Assembly (NCBI GenBank): GCA_026874595.1
Contig: CM049308.1
Coordinates: forward strand, 95,402,624-95,466,623
Length of the DNA: 64,000 nt
DNA from: Sipunculus nudus
Taxonomy: Eukaryota > Annelida > Sipuncula > Golfingiida > Sipunculidae
Direction: 5' to 3'
The notes beneath the pieces are model-generated. The model was not told the DNA's origin and searched no databases. It was given only the letters and a program-made list of their open reading frames with translations. Both the position numbers and the translations under genes were made by a program. Each line of letters starts with the position of its first letter. The first letter of the stretch is position 1. Shown in pieces: positions 24,196 to 36,108 of this stretch.

Positions 24196-27100
24196 AGTGA
24201 CCCATGGGTCATGACGCTCAGCTGACTGGGAAGAGATTTTCAAAAGGAAATTTTATCATCTGAATGGTAGTATATACCCATTCAACTGAAGCATCAAACA
24301 GATTAAAGAATAAGCCAAGATTGTATCTGAATTTATATATCTCAAAATATGGGGAAAAATGCGTAAACTTTAAAAAAAATACAGGTGGTTCCACCAGTCT
24401 GCAGAAACTAATAAAAACACTTAATGGTCAACATCCATGCAAAGAATCATAGTGATTTCTGCATTAATTGTTCAGATACTTCAGCTTTTGAATCAAATTT
24501 TCCATTATTCTGAGGGATACTTCGGAGTCCTATAGCCTGAAGGATATGGGTAACAGAGACCTAATTTAAGATTTCCAAAGACACTCTCACGGGCCTCCTT
24601 GCATGACAAGAATGAAGATTCTAGGTCCAGTTGTTACAATTTGTGCCATGTTAACAGATGACAGCATCCTTAAAGGTCTCAAAAATAGAGAAAAAAATTC
24701 AAAAAACTTTAATAAAATATAGGTTGCACCATAAGTCTGAAGAAACTGATGAAACACTCCATAATCAATATGCATGTAAAGAATCATGGTGACCTCTGCA
24801 TTAGTTGGTCAGATACTTCAGCTTTTGTATCAAATTGTCCATTATTCTGAGGGATACTTCGGAGTCCTATAGCTTGAAGGATATGGGAAACAGAGAACTA
24901 ATTTAAGGTTTCCACAGACACTTTTCATGGGCCTCCTGACAAGAATGAAGATTCTAGGTCCAGTTGTTACAATTTGTACCCTGTTGACACATAACCACAT
25001 CCTTAAAGGTCTTAAAAATAGAGAAAAAAAATTGTAAAAATGTGTAACAAGCCCCATAGCTTGAAGAATATAGGTAACAGAGACCTAATTCCAGGTTTCT
25101 GGGGAGTCTGCAGAAACTGATGAAACATCTCATGATCTCTTTGTATGAAATTTTTGACTATTCTGGGGGGTACTTTGGGGCCCTACAGCATGAAGGATAT
25201 GGGTAACAGAGACCTAATTTCAGGTTTCCATGGAGACTTTTCATGGGTCTCCCAGTGTGTCAAGAATGAAGATTCTAGGTCCAGTTGTTATGATTTGTGC
25301 CCTGTTAACAGATGTTCATATCTTTAAAGGTCTCAAAAATAGTGAAAAAAATTTGTAAAGAATCGAAAAATACAGGTGGCACCACCAGTCTGCAGAAACC
25401 TATGAAACACTCCATGATCAATATCCACGCAAAGAACCATGGTAACCAATGCATTAGTTGTTCAGATATTTCAGTTTTTGTATCAAATTTTCAATATTCA
25501 GCGGGGGTACTTCAGAGCCCCATAGCTTGAAGAATCTGGGTAACAGAGACCTAATTCCAGGTTTCCATGGAGACTTTTCATGGGCCTCCCCCAATGTCAA
25601 AAATGAAGATTCTAGGTCCAGTTGTTATGATTTGTGCCCTGTTAACAGATGACTGCATCTTTTAAGGTCTCAAAAATAGAGAAAACAAGGGACCTATGGG
25701 TCACTCAGCTGTTATATATGATAAAAAAATATTATTTAGAAATGAGGCACATGCTGGTTTTGTGTGGTAATAAATATAAGCTGTATTATGAGTTGTTGTT
25801 GTTTAGCTTATGTATGATTTTGATAGTACCTTTGGAGACAGGGAAGAGGATTGATTTCATTTATTTTATTAACAAATGGAGTACTACTGTCACACAGATT
25901 TTGACTTGGCCATATAACTTATAAGCAGAACATATAATATAAGAGTTTAACTATTTATTAAAAAAATTACAAATATTGTCCCAAATATAATTTTTATTAA
26001 AAATAATAAGAGAATCATATGATTTTTTAAAATGAAATATAATTGATATGATTATTAAAATAATATTAAAGAATATATTCATGAATGCATTCATGAATAC
26101 ATTTTGAAAGTATTTGCACGAGTATTCATATACTTTCATTTTTACCTGAATTTCCATTCTTTATGCAAGAAATTTTATAATGGAGTACATAATCATATTC
26201 GTATTTAAATACAATTACAAAGTATTCGCACCATGTCTGGTATTTATTCAGTTTTCACCAAACAATGATGTTGAGAATCCAGAATATACAAAATTCACAC
26301 GTTTAAATAATGATCATAAGTACCTGGTTTTATGGCTTTTATTTATATTAAAAAATAACTGTAAAAAATTCATTTTGGACTAATGTACACACTAGACACA
26401 GTAGGAATCTAGATTAATATTATCAACTGCATCTTTGTCTATCATTAATTTCCTTCATATAATCCTTAATGATTAGTAATGAATAATATGATTTACTTCT
26501 TTATCATTAAAAATGAACTGAAAAATGCCATAGGTGACTGCATGGTGTTATTTGGAATATGTGACATTCTACCCATCGATACAAGATTCTTATATCATCA
26601 GTAACTGCAAGTTAATTTCCTGTTATTATAAACTAACAAATTCCTTTTCTATTTTTCTTTAATTTGTTATTAAAAACCAATAAAAATTTATTAATTTATT
26701 GTTTATTGTTATGTTGTTGGTTAAAACTACTAGATGAGTTGGGTTGGACACCTGGATCAACTGTGGCTGGCCATCAGCTGCCTGGATTCTCCCCTCTAGC
26801 GTGCATAATTTGATGAAAGGTCAACAAGGTCAACATACAGGTGACTCAAGAGGGGCTGGAGAGAGCCAAAGTCTGACAGGGTCTCATAAAAAACATTAAT
26901 AAAAGCTACAATATTTGGCAAATGTCTTTCGGCTTTCTAAACTAAAAAGCTGAAATCCTTATGTGTGCATGATATGAAAATTATATCAACAGTGCTCACG
27001 GGAAACAAACGTGCCATGGTCACAGTTGGGCAAAATTTAAGGTACTAATTTTATATTTATACTAATAACTTATAAAATTTGCAAAATTCAGAACTAATTT

Positions 27101-30007
27101 TGGGTATTCAATTGAATCTTGATTAAATAATGTTACATCCCTGACAAAAAAGATCTCTAGCTTCAGCAATGCCCTTGTTAAGGGAGTAAATATATTTCTT
27201 GATTTTTTACAAAGTGCATTATGTTTGGGCCCATAACTTAAAAAAAATACACAATACTGACATCATTTCTGGCATGTGCATAGTGAATGTATAGAAAAAT
27301 ATGTATATTATATATGATCAAAGTCAGATCAGTGGTTTTGATATAAGGCAGTCTTAAAGTGTAACATTGGGTTTTTAATGGAAAAATTAAGTTTTCATTG
27401 ATATCTCGAAGGAATAAAGTCCTGGTGACCAAATTCTTGGCATGGTAGGGGATTTTGGAGAAATCTAACTGTATGCCAAATTTAAGGAACTTAGAGCTGA
27501 AGCTCGGGAGCTGAGCTCTAGCAAACTGCATAACACTAGCAATATGTGACATGGTGCTTGAAAACTTGAATAAAATCTACAGTTTTTGATCAACTGGTTT
27601 CAAATTTTTGGTGTTAACAGTTGAAATGCTAACAAAAACATGCTGTGAAAATTAAATCCACAGCAGTTACAGCAAAAAAACGTGCCATGGTCAAAGTTGG
27701 GCAAAATTTAAGGTACCAATTTTTTATTTTTGCTAATATTTTTAAAAATTTAAAAGATTTTGATCTAATTTTGGGTATACAATTTAATTTTGATTAATAA
27801 AAGTAATATTACTGGAAAAAAAGTGCTTAGCTTTAACAAGTTTTGTGTTAAGTGATAAAATTTCTTTCCTGATTATTTAAAAAATGCATTATGTTTTGGC
27901 CCATTACTTTTTTAAATTAAATAATACAGACCTAATTTCTGGCATGTACATAGGAATTATATAGAGGATTATTTATAGGAAATATGAGGAAAAACAGATG
28001 AGTGGTTTTGATATTAGGCAGTCCTAAAGTGTGAAAATAGGTTTTTAATAAACAATTGAGGTTTTTCCTTAATTTCTCAAAGGAATGAAGTCGCAAAGAC
28101 CCAGTTTTTGGCTTGGTAGGAGATCTTGGGGACATCTAACATTATGCTGAATTTTGGATTCCTAGGTCTTACGGTTTCCAAACGTGCCACATCTACGGAC
28201 GGACGGACAGACGGACGGACGACGGACAATGGACCACGACTATAGCTCAGATGACTCATAGTCAGCTGAGCTAAAAATCGTAAAAAATCGAAAAAATACA
28301 GATGGCGTCCGCAGTCTGCAGAAACTGATGAAACATCTCATGATTAATATGTATGCCAAAAATCATGACCATCAGTGATGTAGTTAATGAGATATTGAAG
28401 TTTTTGTATGAAATTTTTCACTATTCTTGGGAGTACTTTGGGGCCCCATAGCTTGAAGGATATGGGTAATAGAGACCTAATTTCTAGTTTCCATGGAGAC
28501 TTTTCATAGGTCTCTCAGAATATCAAGAATAAAGCTTCTAGATCCAGTCTTAACAATTTGTGCCCTGTTAACAGATGTCCACATTTTTAAAGGTCTCAAA
28601 AATAGAGAAAAAAATTCGTAAAAAATCGAAAAATATAGGTTGCGCCACCAGTCTGCAGAAACTGATGAAACATCGCATGATTAATATGTATGCCAAAAAT
28701 CATGACCATCAGTGATGTAGTTAATGAGATATTGAAGTTTTTGTATGAAATTTTTCACTATTCTTGGGAGTACTTTGGGGCCCCATAGCTTGAAGGATAT
28801 GGGTAATAGAGACCTAATTTCGAGTTTCCATGGAGACTTTTCATAGGTCTCTCAGAATGTCAGGAATGAAGATTCTAGGTCCAGTCTTTACGATTTGTGC
28901 CCTGTTAACAGATGTCCACATTTTTAAAGGTCTCAAAAATAGAGAAAAAAATTCGTAAAAAATCGAAAAATACAGGTGGCGTTACCAGTCTGCAGGAACT
29001 GATGAAACATCTCATGATTAATATGTATGCCAAAAATCATGACCATCAGTGATGTAGTTAACGAGATATTGAAGTTTTTGTATGAAATTTTTCACTATGC
29101 TGGGGGGTACTTTGGGGCCTCATAGCTCGAAGGATATTGGTAACAGAGACCTAATTTTTGGTTTCCATGGAGACTTTTCATAGGTCTCTCAGAATATCAA
29201 GAATAAAGCTTCTAGATCCAGTCTTAACAATTTGTGCCCTGTTAACATATGTCCACATTTTTAAAGGTCTCAAAAATAGAGAAAAAAATTCGTAAAAAAT
29301 CGAAAAATATAGGTTGCGCCACCAGTCTGCAGAAACTGATGAAACATCACATGATTAATATGTATGCCAAAAATCATGACCATCAGTGATGTAGTTAATG
29401 AGATATTGAAGTTTTGTATGAAATTTTTCACTATTCTTGGGAGTACTTTGGGGCCCCATAGCTTGAAGGATATGGGTAATAGAGACCTAAATTCTAGTTT
29501 CCATGGAGACTTTTCATAGGTCTCTCAGAATGTCAGGAATGAAGATTCTAGGTCCAGTCTTTACGATTTGTGCCATGTTAACAGATGTCCACATTTTTAG
29601 CAGTCTCAAAAATAGAGAAAAAAATTCGTAAAAAATCGAAAAATACAGGTGGCGCCACCAGTCTGCAGGAACTAATGGAACATCTCATGATCAATATGTA
29701 TGCCAAAAATCATGACCATCAGTGTTCTAGTTAATGAGATATTGAAGATTTTGTATGAAATTTTTTACTATTCTGGGGGGTACTTTGGGGCCCCATAGCT
29801 TGAAGGATATGGGTAACAGAGACCTGATTTCTGGTTTCCAAGGAGATTTTTCATGGACCTCTCAGAATTTCAAGTAACAAGATTCTAGGTCCAGCGGTTA
29901 CGATTTGTGCCAGGTTAACGGACAGACAGACGGACGGCACGATGGACGGACGACGGACAAAGAGTGATCGCTATAGCTCAGATGACTTACAGTCAGCTGA
30001 GCTAAAA
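24196..30007 (-). mobile_element. T^T-class element made of 335-bp units, carrying a second element
   Basis: The left end is AGTGACCCATGGGTCATGAC at 24196, with CTCAGCTG close by. Units of about 335 bp follow (24370-25680 and 28277-29930): 'acaggtggcgccaccagtctgcag', 'atgccaaaaatcatgaccatcag', 'ttctggggggtactttggggc', 'gggtaacagagacctaatttc', 'gattctaggtccag', 'gccctgttaacagatg'. The end is a GACGGACG run plus TCAGCTGAGCTAAAA at 30007. A complete element (25688-28276) interrupts the units. The units continue beyond 30007 to another terminus at 31021, so exchange between arrays probably shaped this block and the pairing of ends is tentative. Confidence 0.65.
25688..28276 (-). mobile_element. 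Complete T^T-class (Helentron-like) element nested in a 335-bp array
   Basis: The left end is AGGGACCTATGGGTCAC…CAGCTG; the right end TCAGCTGAGCTAAAA. The flanks GAGAAAACA and ATCGTAAA rejoin to give the phrase found intact at about 30631 (gagaaaacaattcgtaaa), so the empty site is visible and no target duplication was made. The whole 2589-bp element has a near copy at 50110-52237, which has lost or never had about 0.4 kb around 26890-27350. The interior is AT-rich without a significant frame. Confidence 0.8.
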
Positions 30008-31021
30008 ACTGATGAAACACTCCATGATCAATATCCATGCAAACAATTATGGTGATCTCTGCATTAGTTGTTCAGATACTTCAGCTTATGTATCAAATGT
30101 TCCATTATTCCGAGCTGTACTTTGGAGTGCCATAGCTCTAAGGATATGGGTAACAGAGACCTAATTTCAGGTGTCCATGGAGACTTTTCATGGGTCTCCC
30201 TGTGTGTCAAGAATAAAGATTCTAGGTCAAGTCATTACAATTTGTACCTTGTTGACAGATAACTACATCCTTAAAAGTCTCATAAATAGAGAAAAAAAAT
30301 TGTAAAAATTTGAAAAATACAGGTGGCGCCACCAGTCTGCAGGAAATGATGGAACACCTCTTGATCAATATGTATGCCAAAAATCATGACCATCTGTATT
30401 GTAGTTATTGAGATGTTGCAGTTTTTTTAAATCAATTATTCTATTATTCTGGGGGGTAATTGGGAGCCCCACAGCTCAAATGATATGGGTAACGGAGACC
30501 TTATTTCAGGTTTCCATGGAGGCTTTTCATAGGTCTCTCACTGTGTCAAGAATGAAGATTCTAGATCCAGTCTTAACGATTTGTGCCCTGTTAACAGATG
30601 TCCACATTTTTAAAGACCTAAAAAACAGAGAAAACAATTCGTAAAGAATCGAAAAATACAGGTGGCGCCACCAGTCTGCAGAAACTGATGAAACATCTCA
30701 TGATCAATATGTATGCCAAAAATCATGACCATCAGTGATGTAGTTAATGAGATATTGAAGTTTTTGTATGAAATTTTTCACTATTCTGGGGGGTACTTTG
30801 GGGCCCCATAGCTCAAAGGATTTGGGTAACAGAGACCTAATTTCTGGTTTCCAAGGAGATTTTTCATTGACCTCTCAGAATGTAAAGTTACAAGATTCTA
30901 AATCCAGTGGTTACGATTTGTGCCAGGTTAACGGACAGACGGACAGACAGACGGACAGACGGAAGACGGACAAAGAGTGATCGTTATAGCTCAGCATGAC
31001 TGAAAGTCAGCTGAGCTAAAA
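30008..31021 (-). mobile_element. 335-bp units ending in a T^T-class terminus
   Basis: Three units as described for the neighbouring array, then a GACGGACAGACAGACGG run and TCAGCTGAGCTAAAA ending at 31021. No matching left terminus exists directly before it. Confidence 0.7.
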
Positions 31022-31057
31022 ATGATTTTAGGTTCAACCACCGGTCTTGTGTATGAG

Positions 31058-31703
31058 TGACACAAATGTGCTGTAGTCATCCGGATTGTTTACATCAGTG
31101 CCAAGGAGGCAGGTGGATTATTCAATAGTATTTTGTTTATTATAAAAGCAAATTGACTTACTGTACAATGATTTATTATAATTAGATGACAAAAGGTTCT
31201 GGAGAATTCAGGCAGTGTATAATTTCCAATAGGTAAATTCCAGAAAATCCCAGAAGTGCTAGTCTTGACAAGAAAAGACCTGATCATTCTAGAGATTTCT
31301 AGAAGTTTCGGATTACCCCTATATAAATAGGTGGTGTCAAGGCCAGTCAGGAGAAGTGAATAAATTTGGAAGTTAGCGTCAACTGGCGACAGGTCGTTTC
31401 ATATCAATGATGCATTAGTTGTACACTGAGCAGGGGGTGGTTATAAATTCCGAGAGGACATTATTTGTCCTGGAGAGAGTACAGATAGTTACAGCTGAGC
31501 AGGCAGTTAGATGATAAACGTGACTTGTATTTGTACAAGACATTGTTATTGTCAGATTGGAGCCTGTCAACAACAACGGTGGCCAATTGTTGGATGTTAC
31601 ATGAATAAACCTGTGTTCTTCAGTTCAGACAATGAGTGATATTTTGGTATTTTCAGAGTGAAAGAACTCTGGAAAATATGTCAGCTTCGTGTGTGGTGTG
31701 ACA
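31058..31703. mobile_element. Solo LTR, 646 bp, with 5-bp target duplication
   Basis: The element begins TGACACAAATGTGC and ends GTGTGACA (TG…CA), flanked on both sides by ATGAG (31053-31057 and 31704-31708). Inside lie a TATA-like CCTATATAAATAG at about 31318 and an AATAAA at about 31604, in the order expected for plus-strand transcription. Removing it with one ATGAG restores 'gtcttgtgtatgagaaag', the phrase found intact at about 36155 (gtcttgtgtacgagaaag). No internal retroelement sequence is attached, so it is a solo LTR. The family cannot be named from this. Confidence 0.8.
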
Positions 31704-33009
31704 ATGAGAAAGTTGTCAAAGATGTATGGACATGTAAAATACCAGGCAGATACTTCAAACCACTCTTGAGCTAAATGCACAGATGTAATAAACCCAAAAC
31801 AATTGTAGGTGGTGCCACAAGTCTTGTATATGAAGAAACTATCCAAGATGTATATATGCCCAATTTCTAACTGATATGTCAAATTTCTCATAAGAAACTA
31901 GATACGGGTAGTTGACAAGCGACTACATGTATCCGCCGAAATCAGAGTGGGATGGGTAAAGTGAGGCATGGATTGAGTAACAAGGGGAAATAGAGTGAGG
32001 AGTGTTGCATATTAGCATGGATGTCTGCAGCCAAAATGTGTATGTAGGTTGTGCCAACTACCACAAAATCCAGAAAGCTATCAAAGTTGTATACAAATGC
32101 AACAAGTGACCCATGGGTCATGACGCTCAGCTGACTGGGAAGAGATTTGCAAAAGGAAATTTTATCATCTGAATGGTAGTATATAACCATTCAACTGAAG
32201 CATCAAAGAGATTAACCAACAGGCTGAGATTGTGTCTGTATTAATATATCTCAAAAATAGAGAAAAAATGTGTAAACTTTAAAAAAAATACAGGTGGCTC
32301 CACCAGTCTGCAGAAACTAACAAGCATGACCTGCGACATCATGGGCTGCAATTCACAACTTCTAGTAAAATTGTTGCAGAACCTATATGCCAATTTTGTT
32401 TAAACTTTCTACATTGCCATAAATTCTTATCATATATGTCTGGTTAAAACATAGTGAATGATGGTCTGAGGCAAAATGTATGGTTGTTGAGCTATCAGGA
32501 ACTAATCCCACTGCTTGCTCGATACCTGTCAGTCTCAAAAGGAATACCACACAGGCCACATATAAGATCAAAATATAGCAAAAGATCAAGGAAATCCATG
32601 CAAGAATTATTGTGAAACGGGTGCTTCAATATTAATTTTTATTCAATACAAGCCAACTGTACTGAGCTTTCATAAATGATGGTCATATTTATTAAGAAAT
32701 CTTTGACCCAGTGCAAGATTACATTAATATACATCCCACTGCATATTCACTTTTATAGTTGAGATAATATGTTCTAAAGGAATTTAAAGATGGCGTCCTG
32801 GTGGCCATATTGGATTTCTGACAGGTCGGAAATTGAACAACAAACATCCTCTAAAAGGGACCAAACATCATAAAAAAAATCACAGAAACTGTCCTGGCAA
32901 AAGGATTTCTAAAATGGCTACCTGGCAGACATAATGGTTTTCTGACAAGTCACACATCCTCCAATAAGACACTAAACTTGTAGCAATTGCTTTAAAGAAT
33001 GTAACAGTT

Positions 33010-33706
33010 TACGCTCCCGAGGCAGCGGAAATCTTGCGCTTCTAAAGAAGCAACTGGTTTTTACGCTGCCAGCTTTGACCGTTTATGATATATTTAGACA
33101 CCAGATGGGTTTGTTGTCCACTGAAATAAATGTGTGTACGATGTGACAAGCAGCCAATCAGATGCCAATAAACAAACACTCGACAGGCATCCTGGCTCCG
33201 CCCATTGCCGCGCTTCAAGCGCCGCTTGAAGAGTTTCCGGTCGAATTTAAATTGCTCCCTCTGCATTCTCGCATCATCGACCGATTCGATTATGACATTA
33301 TGACTGTGTTAGCATAGCCATGTATCTGTTGTCTGCAGAACTGAAACCAGCCAGCGAGGTGTGCACGCAGCCTTTGTTGTTACGTTTCGTTTGAATTACA
33401 GCTCACCGGCCGAGCATCCTATGTGCCAAAGGCCCTAAGCAATCCACGTCAGGGGCAATTCTCTCTGAGCCTGTGGCCTGTTCAGACGGTTACGCTGGGG
33501 GATGAGCTGTCACTCAAAAAGAAATTAATATGATTGGCTCCGTGTATTCCTCGCTTGGCTTTGTCTTCCAGCACAAGGTCTCATCTGATTGGACAAAAAT
33601 ACAGAGCTCCCCTCTGGTGTTGCAATTCAGGATACAAGGTCATAACAAACAGCGCCTTACGATATAGGAAGTAGCCCTATAGGTAAAGCACTGTGTAAAG
33701 AGCGTA
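33010..33706. mobile_element. 697-bp TIR element with 9-bp target duplication
   Basis: It is flanked by GTAACAGTT at 33001-33009 and 33707-33715. The ends are TACGCTC and GAGCGTA (7-bp inverted repeat). The paralogue at about 62100-62140 runs straight through this point without the insert. The interior is GC-richer than its surroundings and has a perfect 9-bp-arm palindrome (CTTCAAGCG-C-CGCTTGAAG) near 33213, and three CCAAT-type boxes. A 9-bp duplication is typical of Mutator-like elements, but no transposase is present, so the superfamily is open. Confidence 0.72.
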
Positions 33707-34329
33707 GTAACAGTTATGAATGTCCAAAACAATTCAAAAGGCATGATCAGGTTGGAGAGCTCTCATATCAGATTAATGAACATGCAAATGTAAAAAGTGC
33801 AAGTCCAATTTGTTTTAATTATCAGCTTGCTATTCAATGGGGTCAGCAGGGTAGGTAAACTGCAAAACCTAAAAGAAAAGAAATGCAGAACGCATCACTA
33901 AGAGTCTTGTAATCAAATAAAGCCATCCTAAATCCAGGTACAGACCCACATATTATCAGAACAAACACTTGCTGGTATATCTGATGATTTGTATAATAAT
34001 ATTCAGATATCTAGAAAACTAAGTTTATTGCTATGATTCCATGATATAAACTGCAAAATGTTCTCATCATTTTATAAATCAGTAGCTAAACTTAACACTT
34101 AACTCTCATAGTCTTAATGCCTGGCCAAAGCATTCCGGCAACAGTGTTTTTGTTATGCACTAATGATATATCCTTATCACTCCATGAGCTGATACAAAAG
34201 GGAGTCATATATCACAAGTGTCACTGACAATTATGGGCACATAGTGAGATATACCAGTTGTGAGTGCCATATGGTTATATATACAAGAAAACAAGAAAAA
34301 TAGAGATGGTCTACAAAATAAGTTATTGT

Positions 34330-35160
34330 GAACATCCCTGACCTATGACCTTGGCCTTTTGCCCACATATCAACTGGATTCTTTCTAAATGATGGGTAAC
34401 TACTAACCACTTACATCTGGCCAGGTGTAATTACTTGGCAACCAATGAGTGAATAACTTAGACCTGCAACCTTTAACCTCCTGACCAGCTGACCTCAAAA
34501 TCAATTAGTTATTTCTTCATGCAAAAAGACCCATAAATATGAAGTTTGAATCAAATTCAGTGATGCATAGATGTGGCATATGTGAAAGACTGAAGGTTTG
34601 GGTTGAACAGTTTCCCTTGAAATATGTTCACAAGCATTTAGAACAATATTGTGACCTTGACCTTTGACCTTTTGAACTCAACATCAATAGGCTTCTTCTC
34701 CTATTGGTAGGTAAGCCATTTATGACAGATGGAAAGTATAGGTTGAAAAGTTTGCTGAAAATGACTCCACGCAAGAAGAGGGTGCTGTGAACAGGTCTTA
34801 TCCCGTTGGCAGAGAAGCGATATCAGTGCTGAAAGGTTTGGAATGAAAGGTCTAGCTTGAAATGTGTCCACAACCTTTTCAAAGAAGTGGATCCTGTGAC
34901 CCTGACCTTTGACCTTGTGACCTCAACATCTATAGGATCCTTCTCCCACTTAGTAGGTGAGCTATATGTGAAAGATCAAAGAATTGGGATGAAAGGTTTG
35001 GCTTAAAATGCATCCTGAGGCTTTTCAAAGAAGTTGGTTCTGTGACCTTGACCTTTGACCTTGTGACCTCAAAATAATTATGGTTCTTCCCCTGTTGGTA
35101 GGTGAGCTGTATGTGAAAGGTGGAAGGTTTGGGATGAAAATTTTGGCTAAAAGAATTATT
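34330..35160. repeat. TGACCT-rich tandem array
   Basis: Same unit types as at 16880-18180, with 'tgtgaccttgacctttgacctt(g/t)tga' every 150 bp or so and 'gatgaaaggtttggctt' between. It matches 62690-63600 closely. Confidence 0.85.
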
Positions 35161-36108
35161 TCTGGGGGGTGCAAACACACCCCATAACTTCGAGAATATA
35201 GGTCGCAGTGACCTAATTTCAGGTTTGCAAGGAGATCTTTTTAGAACCTCTAAGACTGCATAGGGTTCATGGCCCTAGCCCCTATGGTTATGATTTGTGC
35301 CCTGCTAACGGACGGACGGCCGGACAGACGGCCGGCCGGACGGACAGACGGAAGGACGCCAGACAAAGACCCATCGCTATAGCCCAGCATGACTGAAAGT
35401 CAGCTGAGCTAAAAAGTCAAACCACTGCTGAGATATGAGTGATTTTATCCCACAGCAGACAAACAAACAGACCCTGTGCAAAAATGGTTGAAGGTGGCAC
35501 CACCAGTTTTGCATATGATAAATAGCTATGTAAGATCTATACACATGCACAATTTTGGCTCTATTGGTCAAACGGTTCCCAAAATATGAGCTTGGATGTC
35601 TGCAGCGTAAACGTGAATGTAGGTGGCACCACCTGTAATAAAATCAAGAAAGCTGTCCAGGATGTATACACATGCAAAATTTCAGGAGGAAAAGTCCAAC
35701 CAATGCAGAGATAGGAGTGATTTTATCCCAAGGCAGATGAACAGATGGACACTGTGCAAAAATGGTTGCAGGTGGCACCACCATTTTTTATGTATTTTAT
35801 AAAGCTATCCAAGGGCTACATTTGTGCAAAAATTTTTTCCGGATCGGTCAAACGGTTCCAAAGATATGTGGGTTAATGTGTCATAACAGATGCACCGATG
35901 GACGAAGAGCACAGAGGAAAGGTCAGAGGTCAAAACAAAATCGGGGCGCAGCAGTTCACATGTGACCCAAACATAATCGCGGGTTTCGTAAAATTCCGCC
36001 CAGCGGTTACAGAGGAGTTCTCCAAACATCTACGAGGAGGTGGCTGTGGCGGCGGCGGCTGCCAGCTGAAAACATAGTATCCGCAAAACTCTGTTTTGGC
36101 GGATACAA

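Larger units (their letters stand above)
32105..35414 (-). mobile_element. T^T-class element inside the Helitron, itself carrying a TIR element
   Basis: It runs from AGTGACCCATGGGTCATGAC to TCAGCTGAGCTAAAA. The left 220 bp match the start of the element at 24196, then at about 32325 the sequence switches to that of the copy at 60051 ('catgacctg(c/t)gacatcatgg'), which suggests a chimera. The rest parallels 61704-63852, including a TGACCT array. The flanking Helitron array resumes at 'agtcaaaccactgc', with about 16 bp of the usual unit missing. Confidence 0.8.
31898..36108 (-). mobile_element. Helitron, family B, split by another element
   Basis: On the minus strand it runs from TTGTATCCGCCAAAACAGAG at 36108 to a hairpin (GTAGTCG-CTTGT-CAACTAC, one wobble) and CCGTAT-CTAG at 31898. 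The host flanks AGAAA and TAAGCAGGG rejoin to 'gagaaataagc', found uninterrupted near 41231 ('tgagaaataagctgg') and, slightly changed, near 41102. Insertion was therefore between A and T with no duplication. The body array is interrupted at 32105-35414 by a T^T-class element. A GGCGGCGG run near 36048 and a conserved 'aaaattc(c/t)gcccagcggttac' lie near the 5' end. Confidence 0.85.

Noticed and set aside
28077-28259. Proteins rich in RPSVRPSV (also near 1000-1190 and 45000-45207)
   Set aside because: Translation of the GACGGACGGAC run next to the T^T-class terminus.
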